Shown here piece after piece: positions 1-8,368 of a stretch of 64,000 bases of DNA. The stretch comes from Chloroflexota bacterium (GTDB lineage Bacteria; Chloroflexota; Dehalococcoidia; Bin125), in contig JAPPNI010000029.1 in the NCBI GenBank assembly GCA_028873865.1, positions 124,001-188,000 of the forward strand. The letters are read 5' to 3'. The position numbers and the translations under genes were made by a program. How positions within the stretch are numbered: the first letter of the stretch is position 1; the number at the start of each line of letters is the position of its first letter. The notes under the pieces are model-generated. The model ran no database searches, was not told the DNA's origin, and worked only from the letters and a program-made list of their open reading frames with translations.

Positions 1-1011
1 ACCGAGGATTCCAACCTCCCCCGCTCCTACGCGGACGCCCACCGCCGCGCGCGTCCGGCCAACCGCTACGGACCGTCCTTCACCTTCCTCGGAGTCCCCC
101 GCGCCAACCTGCGCCGCCCCGAGACCACCGAGACCGCCGGCGCGGTCATCCTCGGAGCCCCCTTCGACGCGGGTACCAGCTACCGCCCTGGCGCGCGCTT
201 CGGCCCGCAGGCCATCCGCTCCGCCGACTACATCCCCCACTCCGGCTACCGGCCCCATCTGGGACTTGGCGTCGACCCCCTCGGCGAACTCGCCGTCGTC
301 GACGCCGGAGACGTCGACATGCAGCAGCTCGACAGCGAGCTCAGCCTCCAGCGTCTGATGGAGGCCTGCCGCCAGGTCTCCGCCGCCGGCGCCATCCCCG
401 TCGTACTCGGCGGCGACCACACCATCACCTACGCCACCGCCCAGGGCGTCGCCAAACACCACGGCTTCGGCCGCGTCGCCCTGATCCACTTCGACGCCCA
501 CGCCGACACCGGCGACTCCGACGGCGGACTCTGGGGCCACGGCACGCCGATGCGACGGCTGATCCTCAGTGGAGCCGTCCGCGGCGACCGTTTCCTCCAG
601 ATCGGCCTGCGCGGCTACTGGCCCGACCCGCCCATCCTCGAGTGGATGGCCGACCAGCGCATGCGCTGGTTCGAGATGACCGAAGTCGTCCAGCGCGGCC
701 TCGACGACTGTCTCGACGAAGCGCTCGACGTCGCCGCCGACGACTGCGACGGCGTCTTCCTCTCCGTCGACGTCGATGTCGTCGACCCCGGCATGGCCCC
801 CGGCACCGGCACGCCCGAGTCCGGCGGCCTCACCTCGCGCCAACTGCTCGACGCCGTCCGCCGGATCGGCATGGAGTCCAACCTGCTCGGCATGGATGTG
901 GTCGAAGTCGCCCCGCCCTACGACACCTCCGATGTCACCGCGCTGCTCGGCAACCGCGTCGTCCTCGAGACCCTCTCCGGAGTCGCCGTCCGACGCCAGG
1001 AAGACGACTAA
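1..1011 (+). CDS. Agmatinase/arginase-family ureohydrolase (5' truncated by window edge)
   Basis: Binuclear-manganese hydrolase of guanidino compounds such as agmatine, guanidinobutyrate or arginine; the substrate cannot be read from sequence. The frame is open from base 1, so the N-terminus lies outside the window; 336 residues are visible. All family metal motifs are present: GGDHT near 409-423, FDAHAD near 490-507, and SVDVDVVDP followed by GTGTPESGG near 766-830. The stretch GAPFDAGTSYRPGARFGP near the N-terminus is typical of agmatinases and suggests only a short piece is missing. The stop is 30 bp before the LLM oxidoreductase gene on the same strand. Family assignment is secure; the exact substrate is open. 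Confidence 0.9.
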   Translation, partial: TEDSNLPRSYADAHRRARPANRYGPSFTFLGVPRANLRRPETTETAGAVILGAPFDAGTSYRPGARFGPQAIRSADYIPHSGYRPHLGLGVDPLGELAVVDAGDVDMQQLDSELSLQRLMEACRQVSAAGAIPVVLGGDHTITYATAQGVAKHHGFGRVALIHFDAHADTGDSDGGLWGHGTPMRRLILSGAVRGDRFLQIGLRGYWPDPPILEWMADQRMRWFEMTEVVQRGLDDCLDEALDVAADDCDGVFLSVDVDVVDPGMAPGTGTPESGGLTSRQLLDAVRRIGMESNLLGMDVVEVAPPYDTSDVTALLGNRVVLETLSGVAVRRQEDD

Positions 1012-1029
1012 GCCCGCCGGACCTCCCGT

Positions 1030-1035
1030 TACCCT
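1030..1035 (+). promoter_or_regulatory. Candidate -10 box (TACCCT) for a leaderless LLM gene
   Basis: TACCCT ends six bases before the ATG at 1042 and no Shine-Dalgarno sequence is visible. The same arrangement recurs at several other starts in the window. No clear -35 box. Confidence 0.4.
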
Positions 1036-1041
1036 GTGCCC

Positions 1042-2067
1042 ATGCCCAACGACGCAACAGCCGACAACGGCCGTATGAAGTTCGGCGTCCTCCAATTCTT
1101 CAGCTGGCCCGGACGCCGAGTCCCCTTGCCCACCGTCTACGAGCGCGCCCTCAACCGCATCGACATCATGGACGAGACCGGCTACGACTGCGTCTGGCTC
1201 GCCGAGCACCACTTCTCCACCTACTCGGTCTGCCCCTCCGTCCACCTGATGGGCATGCACGTCGCCGGTCGCACGAAGAATCTGCGCATCGGCACCGCCG
1301 TCACGCTCGCCTCCTTCTATCACCCGCTGCGCATCGCCGAGGAGGTCGCCCTGCTCGACATCCTGTCCGGCGGACGCGTCAACTGGGGCGCCGGCCGCGG
1401 CTTCGACCGCACCGAGTTCCGCGCCTTCGGCGTCGAATTCGAGGAGTCCTACCCCCGCTTCCGCGAGTCCGTCCAGGTCGTCATCGAGGCCTGGCGCCAG
1501 GAGCGCATCACCTGGCACGGCGACTACTACGACTTCGACGAGATCGAGGTCCTGCCCAAGCCGTACCAGCAGCCGACCCCGCCCTTCTGGGTCGCCGCCG
1601 GCGGACCCGACGCCATCGACTGGGCCGCCCGGCAGGGCTACTCGATCCTCATGGATCCCCACGCCACCCACGAGGAGCTCGGCGACAAGCGACGCAACTA
1701 CTTCAAGGCGCTGGAACGATACGGCAACGAGACCGAAGGCCGCTCTATTCCCATGGCCCGGCTGATCGCCGTCGCCGAGACCGACGAGGAAGCCGAACAG
1801 ATCGCGATCAACGGCGCCCAGTGGACGATCGGCTCCTACGCCAACGAGAAGGTCAGCGGCAACTCCAGCCCCGTCCGCCAGCTGTCGGTTGACGAGCGCA
1901 TCGACCGCTACGCCAACCAGGTCGTGATCCACGGCAGCGCCTCAAAGGTGATCGACCAGCTCGAGGAACTGCGCGAGACCATCGACCTCGACTACCTCAT
2001 CGCCTCGCCCTTCTCCCACGACTCCTTCGTCCGTTTCACCAACGACGTCATGCCCCACTTCCAGTAG
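1042..2067 (+). CDS. LLM-class flavin-dependent oxidoreductase (bacterial luciferase-like)
   Basis: Predicted TIM-barrel monooxygenase or dehydrogenase using FMN or F420, about 341 residues, the usual single-domain length. The core begins MKFGVLQFFSW and carries typical luciferase-family stretches: AEHHFS near residue 55, RIGTAVTLASFYHPLRIAEE near 85, and GGRVNWGAGRG near 110. I chose ATG 1042 because a TAnnnT box ends six bases upstream; GTG 1036 and ATG 1075 are alternatives in the same frame. It lies between an agmatinase-family gene and a crotonase, so a catabolic oxygenase role is plausible. Neither the substrate nor the choice of flavin or F420 can be decided from motifs. Confidence 0.85.
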   Translation: MPNDATADNGRMKFGVLQFFSWPGRRVPLPTVYERALNRIDIMDETGYDCVWLAEHHFSTYSVCPSVHLMGMHVAGRTKNLRIGTAVTLASFYHPLRIAEEVALLDILSGGRVNWGAGRGFDRTEFRAFGVEFEESYPRFRESVQVVIEAWRQERITWHGDYYDFDEIEVLPKPYQQPTPPFWVAAGGPDAIDWAARQGYSILMDPHATHEELGDKRRNYFKALERYGNETEGRSIPMARLIAVAETDEEAEQIAINGAQWTIGSYANEKVSGNSSPVRQLSVDERIDRYANQVVIHGSASKVIDQLEELRETIDLDYLIASPFSHDSFVRFTNDVMPHFQ

Positions 2068-2105
2068 TCCACATAGCGCACCCGGCGAGGAAAGAGAACC
2101 CACCC

Positions 2106-2957
2106 ATGGCCTACGAACTCATCACCGTCGAGCGCACGGGCGACCAGGACGGCATCATCTGGCTGGAACTCAACCGGCCCGAGAAGCTCAACGCCCTCAC
2201 CTTCCCCCTGCTCGCCGAGATGTACGACGCGCTCACCCGGATCCGCATGGACCGCACCGCCCGCGTCCTCGTCATCACCGGCAAGGGCCGTGGGTTCTGC
2301 GCCGGCATGGACCACGCCGGCGGCGGACGCGGCACCGACTTCTGGGACGACAACCCCGATCCGCTGCTCGGCTCCCCCGCGCCCGAGGGCCATCCCGACA
2401 ACGAGGGCCAGCGCCTCAACTTCCGCTACGAGACCAAGACCTTCGCCGAACTCCGCCGCCTCGATATCCCCGTAATCGCCGGAGTCAACGGCGCCTGCGT
2501 CGGCGCCGGCTTCGACATGGCCTGCCTCGCCGACCTCTGCGTCGCCTCGACCAACGCCCGCTACCAGGTCGCCTACGTCAAGCGCGGCCTCTACGCCGAC
2601 CTCGGCGGCTTCTGGGCCATCCCCAAGATCATCGGTTGGCGCAAGGCCATGGAGATGATGTTCACCGGCCGCTTCATGAGCGCCGAGGAAGGTCACGAGG
2701 CCGGAGTCAGCAACTATCTCGTCGAGGCCGACGACTTCCACGGCAAGCTGCGGGAGTTCGCCCAGGAAGTCGAAAATGGGCCGCCCATCGGCCAAAAGGT
2801 CGGCAAGCTGATGGCCTACCGCACCGCCAACCTCGACTACGAATCGGCGCTCGAACTCTCCGGAGGCGTGCTGCCCCTCGTCCAGAACTCCTTCGACCGA
2901 ATCGAGGGCGTCCAGTCATTCGTCGAACGCCGCGAACCCAGGTTCACCGGCTTCTAA
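2106..2957 (+). CDS. Enoyl-CoA hydratase/isomerase (crotonase) family protein
   Basis: Acts on acyl-CoA thioesters in beta-oxidation-type or aromatic-acid degradation; 283 residues. The oxyanion-hole segments are visible as GRGFCAGMDHAGG near residue 60 and NGACVGAGFDMACLADLCVA near 130. At the position that holds the second catalytic Glu of classic enoyl-CoA hydratases the protein reads YADLGGFW, so an Asp is present. That favours an isomerase-type or otherwise altered reaction over simple hydration. The start has a purine-rich leader (GAGGAAAGAGAA at 2088-2099). It follows the LLM gene by 38 bp and is probably cotranscribed. Confidence 0.88.
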   Translation: MAYELITVERTGDQDGIIWLELNRPEKLNALTFPLLAEMYDALTRIRMDRTARVLVITGKGRGFCAGMDHAGGGRGTDFWDDNPDPLLGSPAPEGHPDNEGQRLNFRYETKTFAELRRLDIPVIAGVNGACVGAGFDMACLADLCVASTNARYQVAYVKRGLYADLGGFWAIPKIIGWRKAMEMMFTGRFMSAEEGHEAGVSNYLVEADDFHGKLREFAQEVENGPPIGQKVGKLMAYRTANLDYESALELSGGVLPLVQNSFDRIEGVQSFVERREPRFTGF

Positions 2958-2958
2958 G

Positions 2959-2999
2959 ACCTCCCCTCTGGGGGAGGTGCCGCGAAGCGGCGGAGGGGG
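2959..2999 (+). repeat. GC-rich double-hairpin palindromic element, copy 1
   Basis: ACCTCCCC (2959-2966) pairs with GGGGAGGT (2971-2978), followed directly by GCCGC (2979-2983) pairing with GCGGC (2987-2991) and then GGAGGGGG. A related element occurs at 3638 inside a coding region. The 3' GGAGG (2992-2996) is also the likely ribosome binding site of the next gene, ten bases before its ATG. Confidence 0.65.
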
Positions 3000-3006
3000 C
3001 CAGAGA

Positions 3007-3225
3007 ATGTGCCGCTCAATCAAGCGCCTGCGCCAGCCCGCCGGGATTGATCCCACCCAGGACGAGATCGAGCAGGCCGCCCGCCAGTTCGTCCGCAAAA
3101 TCTCAGGCATCCAGCACCCCTCCTCAAGAACCGAAGACGCCTTCCAGAAGGCCATCGAAGACATCACCGTCGTCGCCGAACAGCTACTCCACGACCTCCC
3201 ACCCCTGAAACGCCCCCGCCCGTGA
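3007..3225 (+). CDS. DUF2277 family small protein
   Basis: Seventy-two-residue protein beginning MCRSIKRLR, the signature start of the DUF2277 family, followed by a helical segment with QFVRKISG near residue 30, also characteristic. Family function is unknown. ATG 3007 is chosen over an in-frame upstream start at 2977 because homologues start at MCRSIK. The candidate Shine-Dalgarno GGAGG is supplied by the preceding palindromic element. It lies 49 bp after the crotonase gene on the same strand and may be cotranscribed through the hairpins. Confidence 0.8.
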   Translation: MCRSIKRLRQPAGIDPTQDEIEQAARQFVRKISGIQHPSSRTEDAFQKAIEDITVVAEQLLHDLPPLKRPRP

Positions 3226-3417
3226 TGACAGGCTGAACACCCGCCCCGTTGCCCGCTCCGATGCCCCGTGCCCCGACGCGGGGCCCAGACCTCGATCACC
3301 GAGCGCAGCAAGACAGTCACCCTCACCTCACCCTTTGGCCGCTCCAGAGCCCAACCATAGCCCAAACGTGCTATCATAAGAACATACGTACAGCTAACAG
3401 AACCAGGAGCGTTCCCA

Positions 3418-3729
3418 ATGCCAAACCGATTCAACCTCCGAGCCCGGATGGACAACCTCTGGCGACAGTCCGGAGACCACAACCCGGGCTACATCCGCCT
3501 CAGGGCGCTCGGCGCCATCGTCCGCGAACTCTACGCCCCCACCGAGCAGGCCCGGCTCAACCAGCAACTCTGCTTCGCCACCGACCCCTACGACGTCGCC
3601 CGCCACAAGCTCCGCGACCTCTACGACGGACCGCAGACCTCCCCTGCCGGGGGAGGCGCCCCGGTAGGGGCGGAGGGGGCCGCCCCCTCCGGCGACAAGC
3701 TGACCGAGGAAGACGACGACCCCTTGTAA
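3418..3729 (+). CDS. Unknown 103-residue protein interrupted by an in-frame palindromic element
   Basis: I do not recognise the family. Residues 1-74 look like an ordinary soluble alpha-helical domain with balanced charge. From about residue 75 the protein is low-complexity (TSPAGGGAPVGAEGAAPS), encoded by a GC-rich hairpin element related to the one at 2959, and then ends in an acidic tail. The element keeps the frame. AGGAG (3405-3409) lies eight bases before the ATG. TATCAT at 3372-3377 is a possible -10 box. The 192 bp upstream (3226-3417) hold no other gene that I can see. Confidence 0.6.
   Translation: MPNRFNLRARMDNLWRQSGDHNPGYIRLRALGAIVRELYAPTEQARLNQQLCFATDPYDVARHKLRDLYDGPQTSPAGGGAPVGAEGAAPSGDKLTEEDDDPL
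3638..3690 (+). repeat. GC-rich palindromic element, copy 2, inside a coding region
   Basis: CCTCCCC (3638-3644) pairs with GGGGAGG (3650-3656), CGCCCC (3657-3662) with GGGGCG (3667-3672), and GAGGGGG then pairs with the following CCCCCTC. The first hairpin matches the element at 2959. It is read in frame by the small gene at 3418. Confidence 0.65.
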
Positions 3730-3857
3730 TCGCCACTCTTACCTCCTCGTCCCGCGCGTTTTTTTTCTTTCAGCGGATCACCCGCTCCCGGCCCCGCCCT
3801 GCCTTACGCTGAGCACGGCTCCCCGGCATGAGATCGGCCCCTGAAAGGCATCCCGAC

Positions 3858-5024
3858 ATGACCACCTTCCAGCTCTCCGAAGCCGACCGCATGGTCCAGC
3901 AGACCGCCCACGAGTTCGCCGCCCGGGAAGTCCGCCCCGTCGCCATGGAGTACGACGAGCGCAACGAGTTCGCCTGGGATGTCGCCTCCAAAGCCGCCGA
4001 GATCGGTCTCACCGGCGTTCCCCTCGGCGGCCACTCCGCCGAGCCCGGCATCACCGCCATGATCACCGCCGAGGAACTCAGCTGGGGCTGCGCCGGCATC
4101 GCCCTCGGCACCCAGGTCTCCGGACTCGCCGCCACCGCCATCTCCGTGATCGGCACGCCCGAGCAGAACGAGCGCTGGATCCCCGAATGCACCTCGGAGG
4201 ACGGCAAACTGCGTCTCGGGGCGCTCGCCCTCACCGAGCCCGACGCCGGCTCCGACGCCGGCATGATCAAGACCCGCGCCGTCCGCGATGGCGACGAATA
4301 CGTGCTCAACGGCACCAAGCGCTTCATCACCGGCGGCGGCATCGCCGACATCACCGTCGTCTTCGCCCGCGAGTCCGACTCCGAGGGTTGGCGCGACGTC
4401 TCCGCCTTCGTCGTCCCCAAGGACGCCGAAGGCTTCTCGCAGATCAAGATGTGGGACAAGATGGGCATCCGCGCCTCCCACACCGCCGACCTCGCCTTCG
4501 ACGATGTCCGCATCCCCCTCGAGAACCGCCTCGGCGACCCCGACCCCGACTACCGCTCCGGCGGCCGCGGCGCGCTGGGCACGCTAGCCGCAACCCGACC
4601 CTGGATCGGCGCATTCGCCGTCGGCCTCGCCCGCGCCTCCTTCGAGTACGCCGCCGACTACGCCCGCGAGCGCAAGACGATGAGCCGCCCGCTGATCGAG
4701 CACCAGGGAGTCGGCTTCATGCTCGCCGACATGGACATCGCCATCGACGCCGCCCGCCTGCTCACCTGGCGAGCCGGCGAAATGGCCTCCAGCAACCAAC
4801 CATTTGATCTCGAGGAAGCCAGCAAAGCCAAGACCTTCGCTTCCGACATGGCCATGAAGGTCACCACCGACGCCGTCCAGGTCTGCGGAGGCGTCGGCTT
4901 CATGCGCGAACTCCCCCTCGAAAAGTGGATGCGAGACGCCAAGATCTTCCAGATCTTCGAAGGCGCCAACCAGATTCAGCGAATGGTCATTGCCCGCAAC
5001 ATCCAGAACCGCTACTTCGCCTAG
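3858..5024 (+). CDS. Acyl-CoA dehydrogenase family protein
   Basis: FAD-dependent alpha,beta-dehydrogenation of acyl-CoA esters, passing electrons to electron-transfer flavoprotein. It has 388 residues, standard for the short/medium-chain family. The signature ALTEPDAGSDAG is near residue 130, the FAD/substrate stretch RFITGG follows near 160, and the C-terminal catalytic-base segment IFEGANQIQ is near 370. ATG 3858 has GAAAGG about nine bases upstream; an in-frame ATG at 3828 is less likely. It is isolated from other genes by about 130 bp on each side but shares strand with the crotonase upstream. Chain-length specificity is unknown. Confidence 0.93.
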   Translation: MTTFQLSEADRMVQQTAHEFAAREVRPVAMEYDERNEFAWDVASKAAEIGLTGVPLGGHSAEPGITAMITAEELSWGCAGIALGTQVSGLAATAISVIGTPEQNERWIPECTSEDGKLRLGALALTEPDAGSDAGMIKTRAVRDGDEYVLNGTKRFITGGGIADITVVFARESDSEGWRDVSAFVVPKDAEGFSQIKMWDKMGIRASHTADLAFDDVRIPLENRLGDPDPDYRSGGRGALGTLAATRPWIGAFAVGLARASFEYAADYARERKTMSRPLIEHQGVGFMLADMDIAIDAARLLTWRAGEMASSNQPFDLEEASKAKTFASDMAMKVTTDAVQVCGGVGFMRELPLEKWMRDAKIFQIFEGANQIQRMVIARNIQNRYFA

Positions 5025-5143
5025 GAGGCCAGAGTTCCCGGTTCGCCTGTTCGCACGCCATCGCCGAAACCGAAGCGAGGCAGGCCAGGCACATCAATCA
5101 GTCCGTCGGGATTCCGTCGGGATCATGCTGCTCTGTACTCGGC

Positions 5144-5254
5144 CTAGAACGCCCCCGCCCAGGCGAGGACCGTCCAGACGACCATGGCCAGGAACCCGGC
5201 TCCCAGCAGCAACTGGAATAGAATCAGACTCTCAGCGGGTCCTCGCTTCGGCAT
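5144..5254 (-). CDS. Putative 36-residue single-pass membrane protein
   Basis: Short reading frame MPKRGPAESLI... ending LAWAGAF, with one hydrophobic helix covering most of residues 9-35. GGAGG lies seven bases before the ATG, which is why I treat it as real despite its size. It starts 28 bp from, and divergent to, a second small membrane protein at 5283. No family recognised; function unknown. The remaining bases 5025-5143 show nothing I can name. Confidence 0.45.
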   Translation of the reverse strand: MPKRGPAESLILFQLLLGAGFLAMVVWTVLAWAGAF

Positions 5255-5282
5255 GACCAACCTCCGGGGGACAGCGTAATCG

Positions 5283-5627
5283 ATGCTCGAGTTGGCAGTC
5301 TTCGAAGACCTCGGCGAACTGCGCGACGCGGTGCTGATCGTCGTCGGCATCGCCGCCTGCCTGGTCGCCTGCGCCTTCCTCGTGGTGGTGCTCAAGCTCT
5401 CGCTCACCGCCTATCGCATTGTCCGCCGACTGCAACGCTTCCACGACCGCCGCATCGCCGGCAACGTCGCCCTCGCCGACGCCAGACTCACCGCCTGGTT
5501 GGAAGAGGATCGCTGGTCGGCCCGCGGCATCCTCGAACTGCTCCAGCTCGCCGCCCAACGCGCCCAGGCGCGACGCGACCCGCCACCCAGAAAACGCCGC
5601 CTCTTCGGCCTGCTGCCGCCCGCGTAG
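5283..5627 (+). CDS. Small membrane-anchored protein of unknown function
   Basis: A 114-residue protein with one strongly hydrophobic segment at about residues 15-40, followed by a basic, amphipathic cytoplasmic-looking region and a proline/arginine-rich tail. I do not recognise the family. There is no obvious Shine-Dalgarno beyond GGGGGA at 5266-5271. It is transcribed divergently from the 36-residue membrane protein. Confidence 0.55.
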   Translation: MLELAVFEDLGELRDAVLIVVGIAACLVACAFLVVVLKLSLTAYRIVRRLQRFHDRRIAGNVALADARLTAWLEEDRWSARGILELLQLAAQRAQARRDPPPRKRRLFGLLPPA

Positions 5628-5744
5628 CACCGGCCGACGTTGGTTGTCTCGGGATCAGCGCTCGCCTAGCATGATCGCCAGCCGCGACCAACTACACGTC
5701 GTTGCGCGGTGCGTTGGATCGAACAACCTAGGAAGGGAACTGCG

Positions 5745-6860
5745 ATGAAAGCTGCCATCTGGGAACCGGGAGCACAGGCCAAGGACGGCGACCGCGATCT
5801 CCTGGAAGTCCACGACATCCAGGTGCGCGACCCTCAGCCGACAGAAGTGCTGGTCCGGACCACGACCAGCGGCGTCTGCCACTCCGACCTCCACTTCATC
5901 GACGGCAAGTGGGGCGCGGCGTTCGGCGGACGACCGACCATCCTCGGCCATGAGGCCGCCGGTGTGGTCGAAGAGGTCGGCTCCGATGTGACCTACGTCG
6001 CTCCGGGCGACCACGTGATCATGTCCTTCCGCCCCTTCTGCGGTGACTGCTACTGGTGCCTGCGCGGCGAGCCGAACCTCTGCCCCGCGCCGGCCGACAC
6101 GCAACTCTCGATGAACCGCCTGAGCTGGGACGGTCGTCCGGTCATGCAGATGGCATCCGTCGGCTCGTTCAGCGAATACATGCTCACCACTCAGGCCGGT
6201 GTCCTCAAGATTCCCGAGGATGTCCCGCCCGCCGAGGCCGCGCTGGTCGGCTGCGGCGTCATGACCGGCGTCGGCGCCGCGCTCTACACCGCCAAGGTGC
6301 CGGGCGGCTCGATCGTCGCCGTGATCGGCTGCGGCGGCGTCGGCCTGAACGTGATCCAGGGCTGCCGGATCGCCGGCGCCAGCCGGATCATCGCGGTCGA
6401 CATCCTGGACAACAAGCTCGACTTCGCCGAGCAGTTCGGCGCGACCGACCGGATCAACGCGACCGAAGTCGACGCTGTGGAGGCGGTCAAGGACATGACC
6501 GAAGGCATGGGCGTCGAGATCGCATTCGAGGCGATCGGCAACGTCAACGCGGCTCGCCAGGCTTGGGACATGGTTCGCCCCGGCGGCACCGCCTGCATCG
6601 TGGGCATGATGCCGCTCGGCTCCGAGGTCAACCTGCCCGGCCCCGAGTTCCTGCAGGAGAAGAAGGCGATCGGCTGCATGTACGGCTCGACTCGCTTCCG
6701 CGAGCACATGCCGAAGCTGCTCGATCTCTACCGCCAGGGCAAGCTCGACCTGACCGGTCTCGTCTCCAAGCGCTTCGCGCTGGACGAGATCAATGACGCC
6801 TTCGCCGCCATGCAGGCCGGCGAAGTCGCCCGAGGCGTGCTCGACATCTCGCAGCCATAG
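5745..6860 (+). CDS. Zinc-dependent alcohol dehydrogenase (medium-chain family)
   Basis: NAD-dependent oxidation of primary alcohols or related substrates; 371 residues. Catalytic zinc ligands are Cys45 (GVCHSD), His69 (GHEAAG) and a Cys in LVGCGVMTG near 175. Structural-zinc cysteines are Cys99, 102, 105 and 113 (CGDCYWCLRGEPNLC). The Rossmann motif GCGGVGLN lies near residue 200. The overall pattern is class III/NDMA-dependent-like. ATG 5745 has GGAAGGGA seven bases upstream, and TAGCAT near 5667 could be its -10. The gene is followed by a perfect terminator hairpin, so it appears to be a monocistron. Confidence 0.92.
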   Translation: MKAAIWEPGAQAKDGDRDLLEVHDIQVRDPQPTEVLVRTTTSGVCHSDLHFIDGKWGAAFGGRPTILGHEAAGVVEEVGSDVTYVAPGDHVIMSFRPFCGDCYWCLRGEPNLCPAPADTQLSMNRLSWDGRPVMQMASVGSFSEYMLTTQAGVLKIPEDVPPAEAALVGCGVMTGVGAALYTAKVPGGSIVAVIGCGGVGLNVIQGCRIAGASRIIAVDILDNKLDFAEQFGATDRINATEVDAVEAVKDMTEGMGVEIAFEAIGNVNAARQAWDMVRPGGTACIVGMMPLGSEVNLPGPEFLQEKKAIGCMYGSTRFREHMPKLLDLYRQGKLDLTGLVSKRFALDEINDAFAAMQAGEVARGVLDISQP

Positions 6861-6880
6861 TCCGCCACCGGCGAACATCC

Positions 6881-6912
6881 AACGCGCCGCCCGGCCAATC
6901 GGGCGGCGCGTT
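6881..6912 (+). terminator. Intrinsic terminator hairpin after the alcohol dehydrogenase
   Basis: A perfect 13-bp stem: AACGCGCCGCCCG (6881-6893), loop GCCAAT, CGGGCGGCGCGTT (6900-6912), with only a short T run after it. It ends 12 bp before the next start codon, so it also isolates the downstream gene. Confidence 0.75.
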
Positions 6913-6924
6913 TGCGTATCACCG

Positions 6925-8220
6925 ATGCCTACGATGAACTTCGACTCCTACCTCCCCCCGCGCTCCGCCCCGCGGCCAACGCGCGACGGCACGGCGGAAC
7001 AGGCCCTGCGCCAGATCCTCGACGGCGCCCGCGTGGTGGTGCCGCCGATGTCGGCCACCCCGGTCGGCCTCCTGCACGCGCTCGACGACATGCGCGACGG
7101 CTGGACCGAGATCGAAATTGCCACCGGTAACCTCTTCACCCACGTCCCGCCGCTCGACCATCCAAATCAACCATTCCACTTCTCGACCTATCAGACCAGC
7201 GGCCCATTCCGCGAGGTCGAAGCGGCCGGCGCGCTCGAGCACATCCCCGCGACCTATGCCCAGGTGCCCTCGCTCTTCCGGCCCGACGGCCCCTTGCCCG
7301 CCGACGCGATCCTGATCCAGGTCTCGGAGCCCGGCCCTGAGGGAAGGTATTCCCTGGGCACCTCAGTTGGCGGCATCGTCGACGTCGCCCGCACTGCCCC
7401 GCTCGTGATCGCGCAGGTCAACCCCAACCTGCCCTACACCTTCGGCGCGGCCGAGCTCCAACGCGAAGAGATTGACTGGCTGGTGCCCCTGGAGAGCGAT
7501 GTGCTCGAACTGCGCCGCGCAGAACCCGGCCCACTCGAACGCGAGATCGCCTCGGCCGTGGCCGAACTCGTCACCGACGGCGCCACCCTGCAGTTCGGCA
7601 TCGGCGGCGTGCCCGAAGCGATTATGGGCATGCTGGGCGGACGACGCGATCTCGGTATCCACTCCGGGCTGATCTCCGACGGCGTCATGGGCCTCGTTGA
7701 GAGCGGGGCGCTGACCGGTTCGCGGAAGGCCACCGCGCCGGATCTGATCATCACCACCGAGGCCGCCGGCAGCGCCGAGTTCTTCCACTGGATCGACCGC
7801 AACCCGGCCGTCTGCATGGCTCCCGCTGGCTACACCCACTCCCTGCAGATACTGGCCCGGCAGAGCAACTTCGTCGGCATCAACTCGGCCGTTCAGGTCG
7901 CCCTCGACGGCACGATTAACGCCGAGTCGCTCGGCGCCCGCCAGATCTCGGGACCCGGCGGCCAGCCCGACTTCGCCGCCGGCGCGATGTTGAACGGCGG
8001 CGTCTCGGTTGTCGCGATGCCATCCACGGCGGCTCGCGGCAAGGTCTCGCGGATCGTCCGACGCCTCGATCCGGATGCGGTCGTCACCACGCCGCGCACG
8101 CTGGCCGATCGGATCATCACCGAGTACGGAGAGGCTGAACTCGCGGGCCGCACGCTCGGAGCGCGAGCGGAGGTCCTACGTCGGATTGCGCATCCGGACT
8201 TCCGTGATGAGCTCGCGTAA
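6925..8220 (+). CDS. Acetyl-CoA hydrolase/4-hydroxybutyrate CoA-transferase family protein, catalytic Glu apparently missing
   Basis: Class I-type CoA-transferase fold, 431 residues from ATG 6925 (6934 is an alternative). Family hallmarks include QFGIGGVPEAIMG, NAESLGARQISGPGGQPDF and MPSTAARGKVSRIV, ending HPDFRDEL as in 4-hydroxybutyrate CoA-transferases. Those enzymes carry their catalytic Glu in a GIHSEM/GIHTEM motif; here it reads GIHSGLISDG, a Gly encoded by GGG, one base from GAG. It may be a subfamily feature, a changed activity, or loss of transfer activity. No Shine-Dalgarno is visible, and a terminator hairpin lies immediately upstream. Confidence 0.85.
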   Translation: MPTMNFDSYLPPRSAPRPTRDGTAEQALRQILDGARVVVPPMSATPVGLLHALDDMRDGWTEIEIATGNLFTHVPPLDHPNQPFHFSTYQTSGPFREVEAAGALEHIPATYAQVPSLFRPDGPLPADAILIQVSEPGPEGRYSLGTSVGGIVDVARTAPLVIAQVNPNLPYTFGAAELQREEIDWLVPLESDVLELRRAEPGPLEREIASAVAELVTDGATLQFGIGGVPEAIMGMLGGRRDLGIHSGLISDGVMGLVESGALTGSRKATAPDLIITTEAAGSAEFFHWIDRNPAVCMAPAGYTHSLQILARQSNFVGINSAVQVALDGTINAESLGARQISGPGGQPDFAAGAMLNGGVSVVAMPSTAARGKVSRIVRRLDPDAVVTTPRTLADRIITEYGEAELAGRTLGARAEVLRRIAHPDFRDELA

Positions 8221-8368
8221 ACGGCGCGCCGCTCGCTTCGCAACCTGATTCACAGGCGGTGATCCCACGTTCGCATCGGTTCGCCGTCCAACCGATCTAC
8301 CCGTTATCTTGCACGTGAAGCAGCGCGCGACCCGCGCCGACTGCCAGGGATCAGCTTCGGAGGTTGAT

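Noticed and set aside
3380..3391. GAACATACGTAC as a LexA/SOS box
   Set aside because: It resembles GAACnnnnGTTC but one half-site is broken. The downstream gene is not a known SOS gene, and the DNA-repair genes in the window (SRAP, tag) lack such a site.
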